Assembly: GCF_021271205.1 (NCBI RefSeq)
Contig: NZ_JAIWKS010000006.1
Coordinates: 248,001-312,000 of the forward strand
Direction of reading: 5' to 3'
Source of the DNA: Pseudomonas uvaldensis
GTDB taxonomy: Bacteria; Pseudomonadota; Gammaproteobacteria; Pseudomonadales; Pseudomonadaceae
DNA length: 64,000 nucleotides
Shown piece after piece: positions 8,394 to 20,022 of the stretch. Under the pieces are notes generated by a model. The model worked only from the letters and a program-made list of their open reading frames with translations. It made no database searches and was not told the origin of the DNA. A program made the position numbers and the translations under genes. Within the stretch, counting starts at the first letter, position 1. The number at the start of each line of letters is the position of its first letter.

Positions 8394-9989
8394 ATGACTA
8401 GTTTGCATGCCGACGAGGCTTTCCTCGGCCATTTCCAGTTGAGTCACGACCCTTTCGCTCCACGGGTCCCGGGCTTCAAGTTCTTCCCGGCCCAGCGCAA
8501 GCCAGTGCTGGGGCAATTGCATCATCTGGCGCGCTACAGCCAGTTGTTGCTCGTGGTCACCGGTCCCCAGGGCAGTGGCAAGACGTTGCTGCGCCAGGCC
8601 CTGGTGGCCAGTACCAACAAGCAATCGGTACAGAGTGTGGTGGTCTCGGCCCGAGGAGCTGGCGACGCCGCTGGCGTGTTGCGTCAGGTGGCTCAGGCGT
8701 TGAATGTCGCCCAGGCCGAAATCGGCGCGATTCTCGAGCAGATCGTGCAGTTGGCGCTGACCGGGCAGGAAGTCTATCTGCTGGTGGACGATGCCGAGCA
8801 GCTCGACGAGTCCGCCCTCGGGGCCTTGCTCGAGTTGGCGGCCGGCGCGCCGGAAGGTCGTCCCCATGTGTTTCTCTTTGGCGAGCCGTCGCTGATCGCC
8901 GGCCTGGAGCAGTTGCAGCTCGAGGAAGAGCGCTTCCACATCATCGAACTGGCGCCCTACACCGAAGAAGAAACCCGCGAATACCTGGCTCAGCGCCTGG
9001 AGGGGGCAGGCCGGGGTATCGAACTTTTCACCGCCGATCAGATCTCTGAGATTCACGAAAGCTCCGACGGCTGGCCTGGCAACATCAATCAGGTCGCCCG
9101 CGATGCTTTGATCGAAATCATGATTGCCAGCCGCTCAGCGGTGAAGCGTCCAAGTATGGGGTTCAACATGCCGAAGAAACACGTATTGGCGATTTCCGCG
9201 GTGGTCGTGGTCGCCATCGCGGCTGCCTGGCTGATGCCGGGGCGCAACAAGGCGCCGTCCACGGGCGCACCGGCCAACGAACAGGCGCAGCTGCCCCTGG
9301 GCCAGGGTGCGCCACAACCCAACGGTGGTGCCCCGGCGGTGGAATTTGCCGGAAGTACCCAGCCGATGCCGCTGCCGTTGGTCGGCCAGTCGCAACCGGT
9401 GATGCGCGGCCCCCTGGCCGAAGCGGCCGGCGGAATCACCGAGGGCGACGACGGTACTGCGCCACCGATCGACGACAGCAGCGACACGCCGCCCACCGTG
9501 ACCACCACCGCGCCGCCCGTAGGTGTGCCGGCGGGTCCGGCGCCAACGCCAACGCCAACGCCTGCTCCCGCACCAGCCGCCAAGCCGGCGCCTGCTCCCA
9601 CCCAGGTAGCTACCGCCAAGCCAGCGCCGGCCCCCACACCCGCTGCCAAGCCCGCACCGACGCCGGCCGCCAAGCCTGCCACTACCGCGGGCAAGGCCAC
9701 AGGGGGGAACTGGTACGCAGGCCAGGCACCGGGCAACTATGTGGTGCAGATTCTCGGCACCAGCTCCGAATCTGCTGCGCAAAACTTCGTCAAGGAGCAG
9801 GGCGGCGAGTACCGTTATTTCAAGAAAGTGCTCAACGGCAAGCCGCTGTATGTCATCACCTACGGCAGCTTCGCCAGCCGCGATGCAGCCGTTTCCGCCA
9901 TCAAGGCCTTGCCAGCGAAGGTTCAGGCTGGTAAACCTTGGCCTCGCACTGTCGCCAGCGTCCAACAGGAACTGGCAGCAACTCGCTGA
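8394..9989 (+). CDS. AAA+ ATPase with single membrane span and SPOR domain (DamX-like)
   Basis: Predicted inner-membrane cell-envelope/division protein of 532 residues. An N-terminal ExeA/AAA-type ATPase (about 1-250) has Walker A GPQGSGKT (57-64) and Walker B LLVDDAE (129-135). One membrane span (263-281) leads into a long Pro/Ala/Thr-rich linker (about 285-435, with PTPTPTPAPAP repeats). The C-terminal SPOR domain (about 445-532, YVVQILGTSSESAAQNFVKE) belongs to the fold that binds denuded septal peptidoglycan. ATG 8394 fits the family better than an in-frame ATG at 8358 inside aroB. The aroB-damX order is conserved, but E. coli DamX lacks the intact ATPase motifs seen here; the role of ATP is unknown. 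Confidence 0.85.
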   Translation: MTSLHADEAFLGHFQLSHDPFAPRVPGFKFFPAQRKPVLGQLHHLARYSQLLLVVTGPQGSGKTLLRQALVASTNKQSVQSVVVSARGAGDAAGVLRQVAQALNVAQAEIGAILEQIVQLALTGQEVYLLVDDAEQLDESALGALLELAAGAPEGRPHVFLFGEPSLIAGLEQLQLEEERFHIIELAPYTEEETREYLAQRLEGAGRGIELFTADQISEIHESSDGWPGNINQVARDALIEIMIASRSAVKRPSMGFNMPKKHVLAISAVVVVAIAAAWLMPGRNKAPSTGAPANEQAQLPLGQGAPQPNGGAPAVEFAGSTQPMPLPLVGQSQPVMRGPLAEAAGGITEGDDGTAPPIDDSSDTPPTVTTTAPPVGVPAGPAPTPTPTPAPAPAAKPAPAPTQVATAKPAPAPTPAAKPAPTPAAKPATTAGKATGGNWYAGQAPGNYVVQILGTSSESAAQNFVKEQGGEYRYFKKVLNGKPLYVITYGSFASRDAAVSAIKALPAKVQAGKPWPRTVASVQQELAATR

Positions 9990-9995
9990 AGATTC

Positions 9996-10016
9996 GGCGG
10001 CCTTACCCAGGCCGCC
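9996..10016 (+). terminator. Hairpin after the SPOR gene
   Basis: Eight-base-pair GC-rich stem (GGCGGCCT with its complement, five-base loop) beginning six bases after the stop codon. There is no T-run behind it, so it may stabilise the mRNA end or act as a weak or Rho-assisted terminator. Confidence 0.4.
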
Positions 10017-10202
10017 TCTCCCGGCAACCTCAACATTTCCGCAAGGGCGGGCGACCTTTCCAGGCCGCGCGCCTTGTGGTGTCTGCGTCATAGTAGCGTT
10101 TGAGTCGCAGCGGTCGAACCCAAAAAAGTTTTGACTAGCACAGCGTATAGCTTTAAACCTTTCACAAATGCGACATGGATTTGCGACAGTTCGTCGTCAA
10201 AT

Positions 10203-10231
10203 TTGTGGGCGTCTGTGTCGGCATGTACAAT
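10203..10231 (+). promoter_or_regulatory. Candidate sigma70 promoter for gltBD
   Basis: TTGTGG, 17-base spacer, TACAAT, in the AT-richer half of the gap and on the gltB strand. The -10 is good and the -35 matches only in its first three bases. A second possible -35, TTGACT (10131-10136), lacks a matching -10. Confidence 0.3.
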
Positions 10232-10340
10232 GACCACCCTTTTGCCCCCGCAAAGCCGGCGTACGTTCGGCGCGATATGCAACTGGTTGAATTGAAAAGA
10301 AATTTGTCTCGATAAGAGGCAGCCTGGTGAGAAAGTGTCT

Positions 10341-14789
<4,449 letters not shown>

Positions 14790-14822
14790 TATGCGCCTGA
14801 AGAGTTTGATGAGGTTTTAATA

Positions 14823-16241
14823 ATGGCTGAACGTCTGAATAACGACTTCCAGTTCATCGATGTCGGGCGCAAGGATCCGAAGAAGAAACTGTTGCGTCAA
14901 CGCAAGAAAGAGTTCGTGGAAATCTACGAGCCTTTCAAACCCCAACAGTCGGCCGACCAGGCCCACCGTTGCCTGGGTTGCGGTAACCCGTACTGCGAAT
15001 GGAAGTGCCCGGTGCACAACTTCATTCCCAACTGGTTGAAGCTGGTGGCCGAGGGCAACATCCTCCAGGCCGCCGAGCTGTCTCACCAGACCAACACCCT
15101 GCCGGAAGTCTGCGGCCGGGTGTGCCCGCAGGACCGTCTGTGCGAAGGTGCGTGCACCTTGAACGACGGTTTCGGCGCAGTGACCATCGGTTCGGTGGAG
15201 AAGTACATCACCGACACCGCGTTCGCCATGGGCTGGCGCCCGGACATGTCGAAGGTCAAGCCGACCGGCAAGCGGGTCGCCATCATCGGTGCCGGCCCGG
15301 CGGGCCTGGGCTGTGCCGACGTGCTGGTGCGCGGCGGCGTGACCCCGGTGGTGTTCGACAAGAACCCGGAGATCGGTGGCCTGCTGACCTTCGGCATCCC
15401 TGAGTTCAAGCTGGAAAAGACCGTGCTGAGCAATCGTCGCGAAGTCTTCACCGGCATGGGCATCGAGTTCCGCCTGAACACTGAGGTGGGCAAGGACGTG
15501 ACCATGGAACAACTGCTCGAGGAATACGATGCGGTGTTCATGGGCATGGGCACCTACACCTACATGAAGGGCGGTTTTGCCGGTGAGGACCTGCCGGGCG
15601 TGTATGACGCGCTGGACTTCCTGATCGCCAACGTCAACCGCAACTTGGGCTTTGAAAAGTCGCCGGAAGATTTCGTCGACATGAAGGGCAAGAAGGTCGT
15701 GGTCCTGGGCGGTGGCGACACGGCGATGGACTGCAACCGGACTTCGATCCGCCAGGGCGCCAAGTCGGTGACCTGCGCCTACCGTCGTGACGAAGCCAAC
15801 ATGCCCGGCTCGCGCAAAGAGGTAAAGAACGCCAAGGAAGAAGGCGTGAAGTTCCTCTACAACCGCCAGCCGATCGCTATCGTCGGTGAAGACAAGGTCG
15901 AAGGTGTGAAGGTGGTCGAGACCCGTCTCGGCGAACCGGACGCCCGTGGCCGTCGTAGTCCCGAGCCGATCCCGGGCTCGGAAGAAATCATCCCGGCCGA
16001 CGCCGTGGTGATCGCCTTCGGCTTCCGCCCGAGCCCGGCGCCGTGGTTCGAGCAGTTCAGCATCCAGACCGACAGCCAGGGCCGCGTCGTGGCACCTGAG
16101 CAGGGCCAGTACAAACACCAGACCAGCAATCCGAAGATCTTTGCCGGTGGCGATATGGTGCGTGGTTCGGACCTGGTGGTGACGGCGATTTTCGAAGGCC
16201 GTAATGCGGCGGAAGGGATTCTGGATTACCTGGGCGTCTGA
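14823..16241 (+). CDS. gltD: Glutamate synthase (NADPH) small subunit
   Basis: FAD/NADPH subunit that feeds electrons to GltB; 472 residues. The N-terminus holds the 4Fe-4S ligands CLGCGNPYCEWKCPVHN and CGRVCPQDRLCEGAC. An FAD-binding GAGPAGLGCADVL and a NADPH-binding GGGDTAMDCNRTS follow, with the C-terminal FAD motif FAGGDMVRGSDLVV. A ribosome-binding GAGG lies about 10 bases before ATG. Cotranscribed with gltB. Confidence 0.98.
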   Translation: MAERLNNDFQFIDVGRKDPKKKLLRQRKKEFVEIYEPFKPQQSADQAHRCLGCGNPYCEWKCPVHNFIPNWLKLVAEGNILQAAELSHQTNTLPEVCGRVCPQDRLCEGACTLNDGFGAVTIGSVEKYITDTAFAMGWRPDMSKVKPTGKRVAIIGAGPAGLGCADVLVRGGVTPVVFDKNPEIGGLLTFGIPEFKLEKTVLSNRREVFTGMGIEFRLNTEVGKDVTMEQLLEEYDAVFMGMGTYTYMKGGFAGEDLPGVYDALDFLIANVNRNLGFEKSPEDFVDMKGKKVVVLGGGDTAMDCNRTSIRQGAKSVTCAYRRDEANMPGSRKEVKNAKEEGVKFLYNRQPIAIVGEDKVEGVKVVETRLGEPDARGRRSPEPIPGSEEIIPADAVVIAFGFRPSPAPWFEQFSIQTDSQGRVVAPEQGQYKHQTSNPKIFAGGDMVRGSDLVVTAIFEGRNAAEGILDYLGV

Positions 16242-16270
16242 TTCGCTCCCGGGCTGAAATGCAATACAAA

Positions 16271-16360
16271 TGTGGGAGCGGGCTTGCTCGCGAAAGCAGT
16301 AGATCGGTTGATAAATATGTCGCCTGACACACCGCTTTCGCGAGCAAACCCGCTCCCACA
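16271..16360. repeat. REP-like inverted repeat (GAGC-core), gltD-hemE gap
   Basis: Arms of 27 bases (16271-16297 and 16334-16360) are near-perfect complements, each starting TGTGGGAGCGGG, separated by a 36-base spacer. The same core occurs at 42291, 54153 and 56262 in this window. This is the organisation of Pseudomonas REP doublets (REPINs), extragenic palindromes placed after genes. Confidence 0.8.
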
Positions 16361-16418
16361 AGTGTTTTGTGGTGTTGCGCAGATTGGGTCCCACCGCGAC
16401 AAATTGCCCCGATAGATA

Positions 16419-16445
16419 AAAGGCACGGCTCTCGCCGTGCCTTTT
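16419..16445 (+). terminator. Rho-independent terminator after gltD
   Basis: A 10-bp stem AAAGGCACGG with its exact complement and a six-base loop, ending in a TTTT run. It is GC-rich at the loop and A/T at the base, so it can work in both directions; it probably ends the gltBD transcript before hemE. Confidence 0.8.
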
Positions 16446-16492
16446 GCGTCGCGCTCTGAGAAAATGCCCGCACTTTTTTTCCGGATGCCGAC

Positions 16493-17560
16493 ATGACTGC
16501 CCTGAAGAACGACCGTTTCCTTCGCGCCCTGCTCAAGCAACCCGTTGACGTCACCCCGGTGTGGATGATGCGCCAGGCCGGTCGCTACCTGCCCGAGTAC
16601 CGCGCCAGCCGCGCCAAGGCCGGCGACTTCATGAGCCTGTGCATGAACCCGCAGTTCGCTTGCGAGGTCACGCTGCAACCGCTCGATCGCTACCCGCAGC
16701 TGGACGCGGCGATCCTGTTCTCGGACATTCTCACCATCCCCGACGCCATGGGCCAGGGCCTGTACTTCGAGACCGGTGAAGGCCCGCGTTTCAAGAAAGT
16801 TGTCAGCACCCTGGCTGACATTGAAGCCTTGCCGATCCCCGATCCGCAAAAGGACCTGGGCTACGTCATGGACGCGGTCAGCACCATCCGCCGTGAACTC
16901 AACGGTCGCGTGCCATTGATCGGCTTCTCCGGCAGCCCCTGGACCCTGGCGACCTACATGGTCGAGGGCGGTTCGTCCAAGGACTTCCGCAAGACCAAGG
17001 CCATGCTCTACGACAACCCGCAAGCCATGCACCTGTTGCTGGACAAGCTGGCGCAGTCGGTCACGTCCTACCTCAACGGCCAGATTCTGGCCGGCGCGCA
17101 AGCGGTGCAGATCTTCGATACCTGGGGCGGCAACCTGTCGGCGGCGGCCTACCAGGAGTTTTCCCTGGCTTATATGCGCAAGATCGTCAGCGGCCTGATT
17201 CGCGAACATGAAGGGCGCCGGGTACCGGTGATCCTGTTCACCAAGAATGGCGGCCTGTGGCTGGAGAGTATCGCTGACGCCGGCGCCGACGCCCTGGGCC
17301 TGGACTGGACCTGTGACATCGGCAATGCCCGTGCGCGGGTTGGCGACAAGGTGGCCCTGCAAGGCAACATGGACCCGACCGTCCTCTACGCCAAGCCTGA
17401 AGCCATTCGTGCCGAGGTTGGTCGAATCCTGGCCAGCTACGGCAAGGGCAGCGGCCATGTGTTCAACCTGGGTCACGGCATTACGCCGGAAGTCGACCCG
17501 GAACACGCCGGTGCTTTCCTGCGGGCGGTCCATGAATTGTCGGCGCAGTATCACGACTGA
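16493..17560 (+). CDS. hemE: Uroporphyrinogen decarboxylase
   Basis: Cytoplasmic heme-pathway enzyme that decarboxylates uroporphyrinogen III to coproporphyrinogen III. 355 residues. The N-terminal signature PVWMMRQAGRYLPEYR is intact, as are the substrate-binding ILFSDILTIPDAMG, GFSGSPWTLATYMVEG and the late LGHGI (FNLGHGITPEVDP). It lies alone after the gltBD terminator and is closed by a long perfect inverted repeat. Confidence 0.98.
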   Translation: MTALKNDRFLRALLKQPVDVTPVWMMRQAGRYLPEYRASRAKAGDFMSLCMNPQFACEVTLQPLDRYPQLDAAILFSDILTIPDAMGQGLYFETGEGPRFKKVVSTLADIEALPIPDPQKDLGYVMDAVSTIRRELNGRVPLIGFSGSPWTLATYMVEGGSSKDFRKTKAMLYDNPQAMHLLLDKLAQSVTSYLNGQILAGAQAVQIFDTWGGNLSAAAYQEFSLAYMRKIVSGLIREHEGRRVPVILFTKNGGLWLESIADAGADALGLDWTCDIGNARARVGDKVALQGNMDPTVLYAKPEAIRAEVGRILASYGKGSGHVFNLGHGITPEVDPEHAGAFLRAVHELSAQYHD

Positions 17561-17574
17561 TTACAACGCCTGGA

Positions 17575-17645
17575 AAAAGATCGCGGCCTGCGTCCGCTTC
17601 TACTCAGAGTGAATCTGTAGAAGCGGACGCAGGCCGCGATCTTTT
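17575..17645. repeat. Perfect 29-bp inverted repeat between convergent hemE and MFS genes
   Basis: Arms 17575-17603 and 17617-17645 are exact reverse complements with a 13-base loop. The outer ends read AAAAGATCGCGGCCTGCG and the complement ends in CTTTT, so each strand has a GC stem followed by T residues. It can act as a bidirectional terminator for the two converging genes. The AAAAGATCGC..CCTGCG word is a recurring extragenic element in fluorescent pseudomonads (from memory). Confidence 0.85.
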
Positions 17646-17648
17646 GTT

Positions 17649-18923
17649 TCAGGCGCTTATATTTTCCAAGGGTGGCAGCTTCGCCAGTTTCACCGCTACC
17701 AGCAACGCCACCATCAGCAGCGTGGCAATGAACAGGCCGATGCCGTTCCAACCGCCAAGGTGCCAGGCCACGCCGCCTGCAGTACCCGCGACGCTCGACC
17801 CAGCGTAATAGCTGAACAGATAAAGTGACGAAGCCTGGCCCTTGGCTTTAAGGGCGCGGCGACCGATCCAGCTGCTGGCGACCGAATGTGCACCGAAGAA
17901 GCCGAAGGTGAACACCAGCATACCCACGATCACCACCGACAGCTGCGTCACCATGGTCAAGGCGAGGCCAGCCAGCATCAGTGCGATCGTCACCCAGAGC
18001 ATCTTGCGCCGGCCGACCTTGTCAGCCAGCGCACCGACTTTCGCCGAACTGTAGATTCCCGACAAGTACACCACCGACAGCAACCCGACGAACGCCTGAT
18101 CCAGATGATAAGGCGCGGCCAGCAGTCGGTAGCCGATGTAGTTGAACAGCGTCACGAAGGCGCCCATCAAGACAAAGGCTTCGAGGAACAACAACGGCAA
18201 ACCGGCATCGCGAAAGTGCAGGGTGAAACCGTCCAACAGGCTGCGTGGATGCAGCGAGCGTGGGCGGAAGTTGCGCGACTCGGGCAGGATCCGCCAGAAC
18301 ACCGCCGCGGCAATCAGTGCGAGGCCGCCGATCACCAGCATTGCGGTATGCCAGCTGACGAAATCGATCAACACACCAGCGATCAGCCTCCCGCACATGC
18401 CGCCGATGGCATTGCCGGCGATATACAGTCCCATCGCCAGGCCGATGTGCCTGGGGTGGATTTCTTCGCTCAGGTAGGTCATCGCGACCGCTGCCAGCCC
18501 GCTCAATGACAACCCCACGAGGGCGCGCAATACCAGCACGCCGTGCCAGGTCGGCATCATCGCGCTGGCAATCGTGCACAGCGCCGCAGCGAACAGTGCG
18601 GCGACCATCACCGGTTTGCGGCCGATGCGATCGGAAATCGGACCGGTGATCAACAGGCCGATGGCGAGCAGGCCGGTCGCCACCGACAGGATCAGGCTGC
18701 TCTGGGCGGCATTGATGGAAAACTCCGCCGACAACAACGGCATCATCGGCTGCACGCAATACAACAGGGCGAAAGTCGCGAAGCCCCCGCAAAACAGCGC
18801 GAGTACCGTGTGCATGAACATCGAGGAGCCTTTTTCGATGTAGATGTCTTTCAGTTCGGAAGCGGCTTCGTCCTGTACGCGAGGAGGAATTTCATGGGTC
18901 AGCGGAGCGACAACGGTTTTCAC
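17649..18923 (-). CDS. MFS transporter, YnfM-like
   Basis: Twelve-helix major facilitator of 424 residues in the inner membrane, drug/arabinose-efflux (DHA1/YnfM) type. The motif-A loop between helices 2 and 3 reads GPISDRIGRKPVM, with its counterpart ALADKVGRRKMLW in the second half. An N-terminal extension (about 1-35) precedes the first membrane helix. It is divergent from a LysR gene, the arrangement of E. coli ynfM/ynfL, which supports the assignment and suggests the LysR protein controls it. Substrate unknown. Confidence 0.85.
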   Translation of the reverse strand: MKTVVAPLTHEIPPRVQDEAASELKDIYIEKGSSMFMHTVLALFCGGFATFALLYCVQPMMPLLSAEFSINAAQSSLILSVATGLLAIGLLITGPISDRIGRKPVMVAALFAAALCTIASAMMPTWHGVLVLRALVGLSLSGLAAVAMTYLSEEIHPRHIGLAMGLYIAGNAIGGMCGRLIAGVLIDFVSWHTAMLVIGGLALIAAAVFWRILPESRNFRPRSLHPRSLLDGFTLHFRDAGLPLLFLEAFVLMGAFVTLFNYIGYRLLAAPYHLDQAFVGLLSVVYLSGIYSSAKVGALADKVGRRKMLWVTIALMLAGLALTMVTQLSVVIVGMLVFTFGFFGAHSVASSWIGRRALKAKGQASSLYLFSYYAGSSVAGTAGGVAWHLGGWNGIGLFIATLLMVALLVAVKLAKLPPLENISA

Positions 18924-19042
18924 GATGAACCTCGGGAGAGCACGGCCAGGCAGGCAATGAAAAAAGCATATAGCCGGCTAATGTTTCTATCCAATATATT
19001 GTTCGACCTGTTTAAGACGTTTGGCGACTTATTGGAATGCCT
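18924..19042. promoter_or_regulatory. Divergent LysR/MFS control region with two palindromes
   Basis: A 119-bp AT-rich gap. It contains two perfect 10-bp palindromes, TAGCCGGCTA (18972-18981) and CAATATATTG (18993-19002), with centres 21 bases apart. That spacing and symmetry suit a LysR-type recognition and activation site pair, but no T-N11-A box is clearly better than others. Confidence 0.4.
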
Positions 19043-19939
19043 ATGGAATTGCGTCATCTGCGTTACTTCATTGCCGTGGCCGAAGAACTGCATTTCGGCC
19101 GTGCCGCGCTGGCGCTGGGTATCTCCCAACCACCCTTGAGCCAGCAGATCCAGGCGCTGGAACAGGAGATCGGTGCGCGCTTGTTCGAGCGCACCAATCG
19201 TCGGGTCGAGCTGAGCGAGGCTGGGCGGTTGTTCCTTGAAGAGGCGCGTCGTGTGTTGGCCCAGGTCGATAAGGCGGCCGACGTCGCCCGCCGCGCTCAG
19301 TTGGGTGAGCTGGGGGAGCTGAAGATCGGCTTCACCTCCTCTGCGCCGTTCAATTCCACCATTCCCCAGGCGATTTTCACCTTCCGCCAACGTTATCCCG
19401 CTGTGCATCTGACCCTGCGGGAAATGAGCAGTACCCAAGTGGCCGACGCACTGATGGACGAAACGATCGAGGTCGGCATCATGCGTCCGTTGCCACTGCC
19501 CGATAGCCTGGGCGTCATTGAATTAAGTCACGAGCCGTTGGTGGCCGTGCTCAGCGCCAAACATCCACTGGCCCAGGGCAACGAAAAAGGGCTGTTTCTC
19601 TCGGCGTTGGCCCAGGAGCCCTTCGTGTTCTTTCCCCGCAGCTACGGCAGCGGCCTGTATGCACAACTTCTGAACCTGGCACGAGACGCCGGTTTCAGTC
19701 CGCATTTCGCCCAGGAAGCTGGCGAAGCCATGACCATCATCGGTCTGGTGGCGGCGGGGCTGGGCGTCTCGGTGTTGCCAGCGTCCTACCAGCGGATGCG
19801 AATCGATGGCGTGATCTATCTACCGCTGCTCGATCCTGCGGCAGTCTCGGCGGTGTGGTTGGTACAGCGCAAGGACCAGCGTTCGCCGATGGCGAAGGGG
19901 TTCGTGGCGTTGTTGACCAGCGATACCGAAACCTCCTGA
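19043..19939 (+). CDS. LysR-family transcriptional regulator, YnfL-like
   Basis: 298 residues from ATG 19043 (MELRHLRYFIAVAEELHFGRAA); an in-frame ATG two codons upstream is also possible. The N-terminal winged helix-turn-helix (about 1-60, ALGISQPPLSQQIQALEQEIG) precedes a LysR substrate-binding domain (about 90-295) beginning KIGFTSSAPFNS. Divergent from the MFS gene, so it likely senses that exporter's substrate. Confidence 0.9.
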   Translation: MELRHLRYFIAVAEELHFGRAALALGISQPPLSQQIQALEQEIGARLFERTNRRVELSEAGRLFLEEARRVLAQVDKAADVARRAQLGELGELKIGFTSSAPFNSTIPQAIFTFRQRYPAVHLTLREMSSTQVADALMDETIEVGIMRPLPLPDSLGVIELSHEPLVAVLSAKHPLAQGNEKGLFLSALAQEPFVFFPRSYGSGLYAQLLNLARDAGFSPHFAQEAGEAMTIIGLVAAGLGVSVLPASYQRMRIDGVIYLPLLDPAAVSAVWLVQRKDQRSPMAKGFVALLTSDTETS

Positions 19940-20022
19940 TCTGTCTATATCATCGTCGGAGATCCTCATTCGCCAACAAGCCCCCAGCCTGCAGGGACTT
20001 GTGTTTGCTCGCTTATTGTTAT

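Larger units (their letters stand above)
9990..10340. other. Intergenic region between the SPOR protein and gltB
   Basis: 351 bases without a gene. A hairpin follows the upstream gene at once (8-bp arms 9996-10003 and 10009-10016). The sequence after about 10100 becomes AT-richer, as expected for the gltB promoter region. The best sigma70-like pair I see is TTGTGG (10203-10208), 17 bases, TACAAT (10226-10231). The leader from there to ATG 10341 is about 100 bases. No open frame with a credible start or ribosome-binding site was found. Confidence 0.5.

Noticed and set aside
9538..9690. Short direct repeats that looked like a minisatellite or CRISPR-like array
   Set aside because: They are in-frame codons for the Pro/Thr/Ala linker of the SPOR protein; no spacers of constant length.
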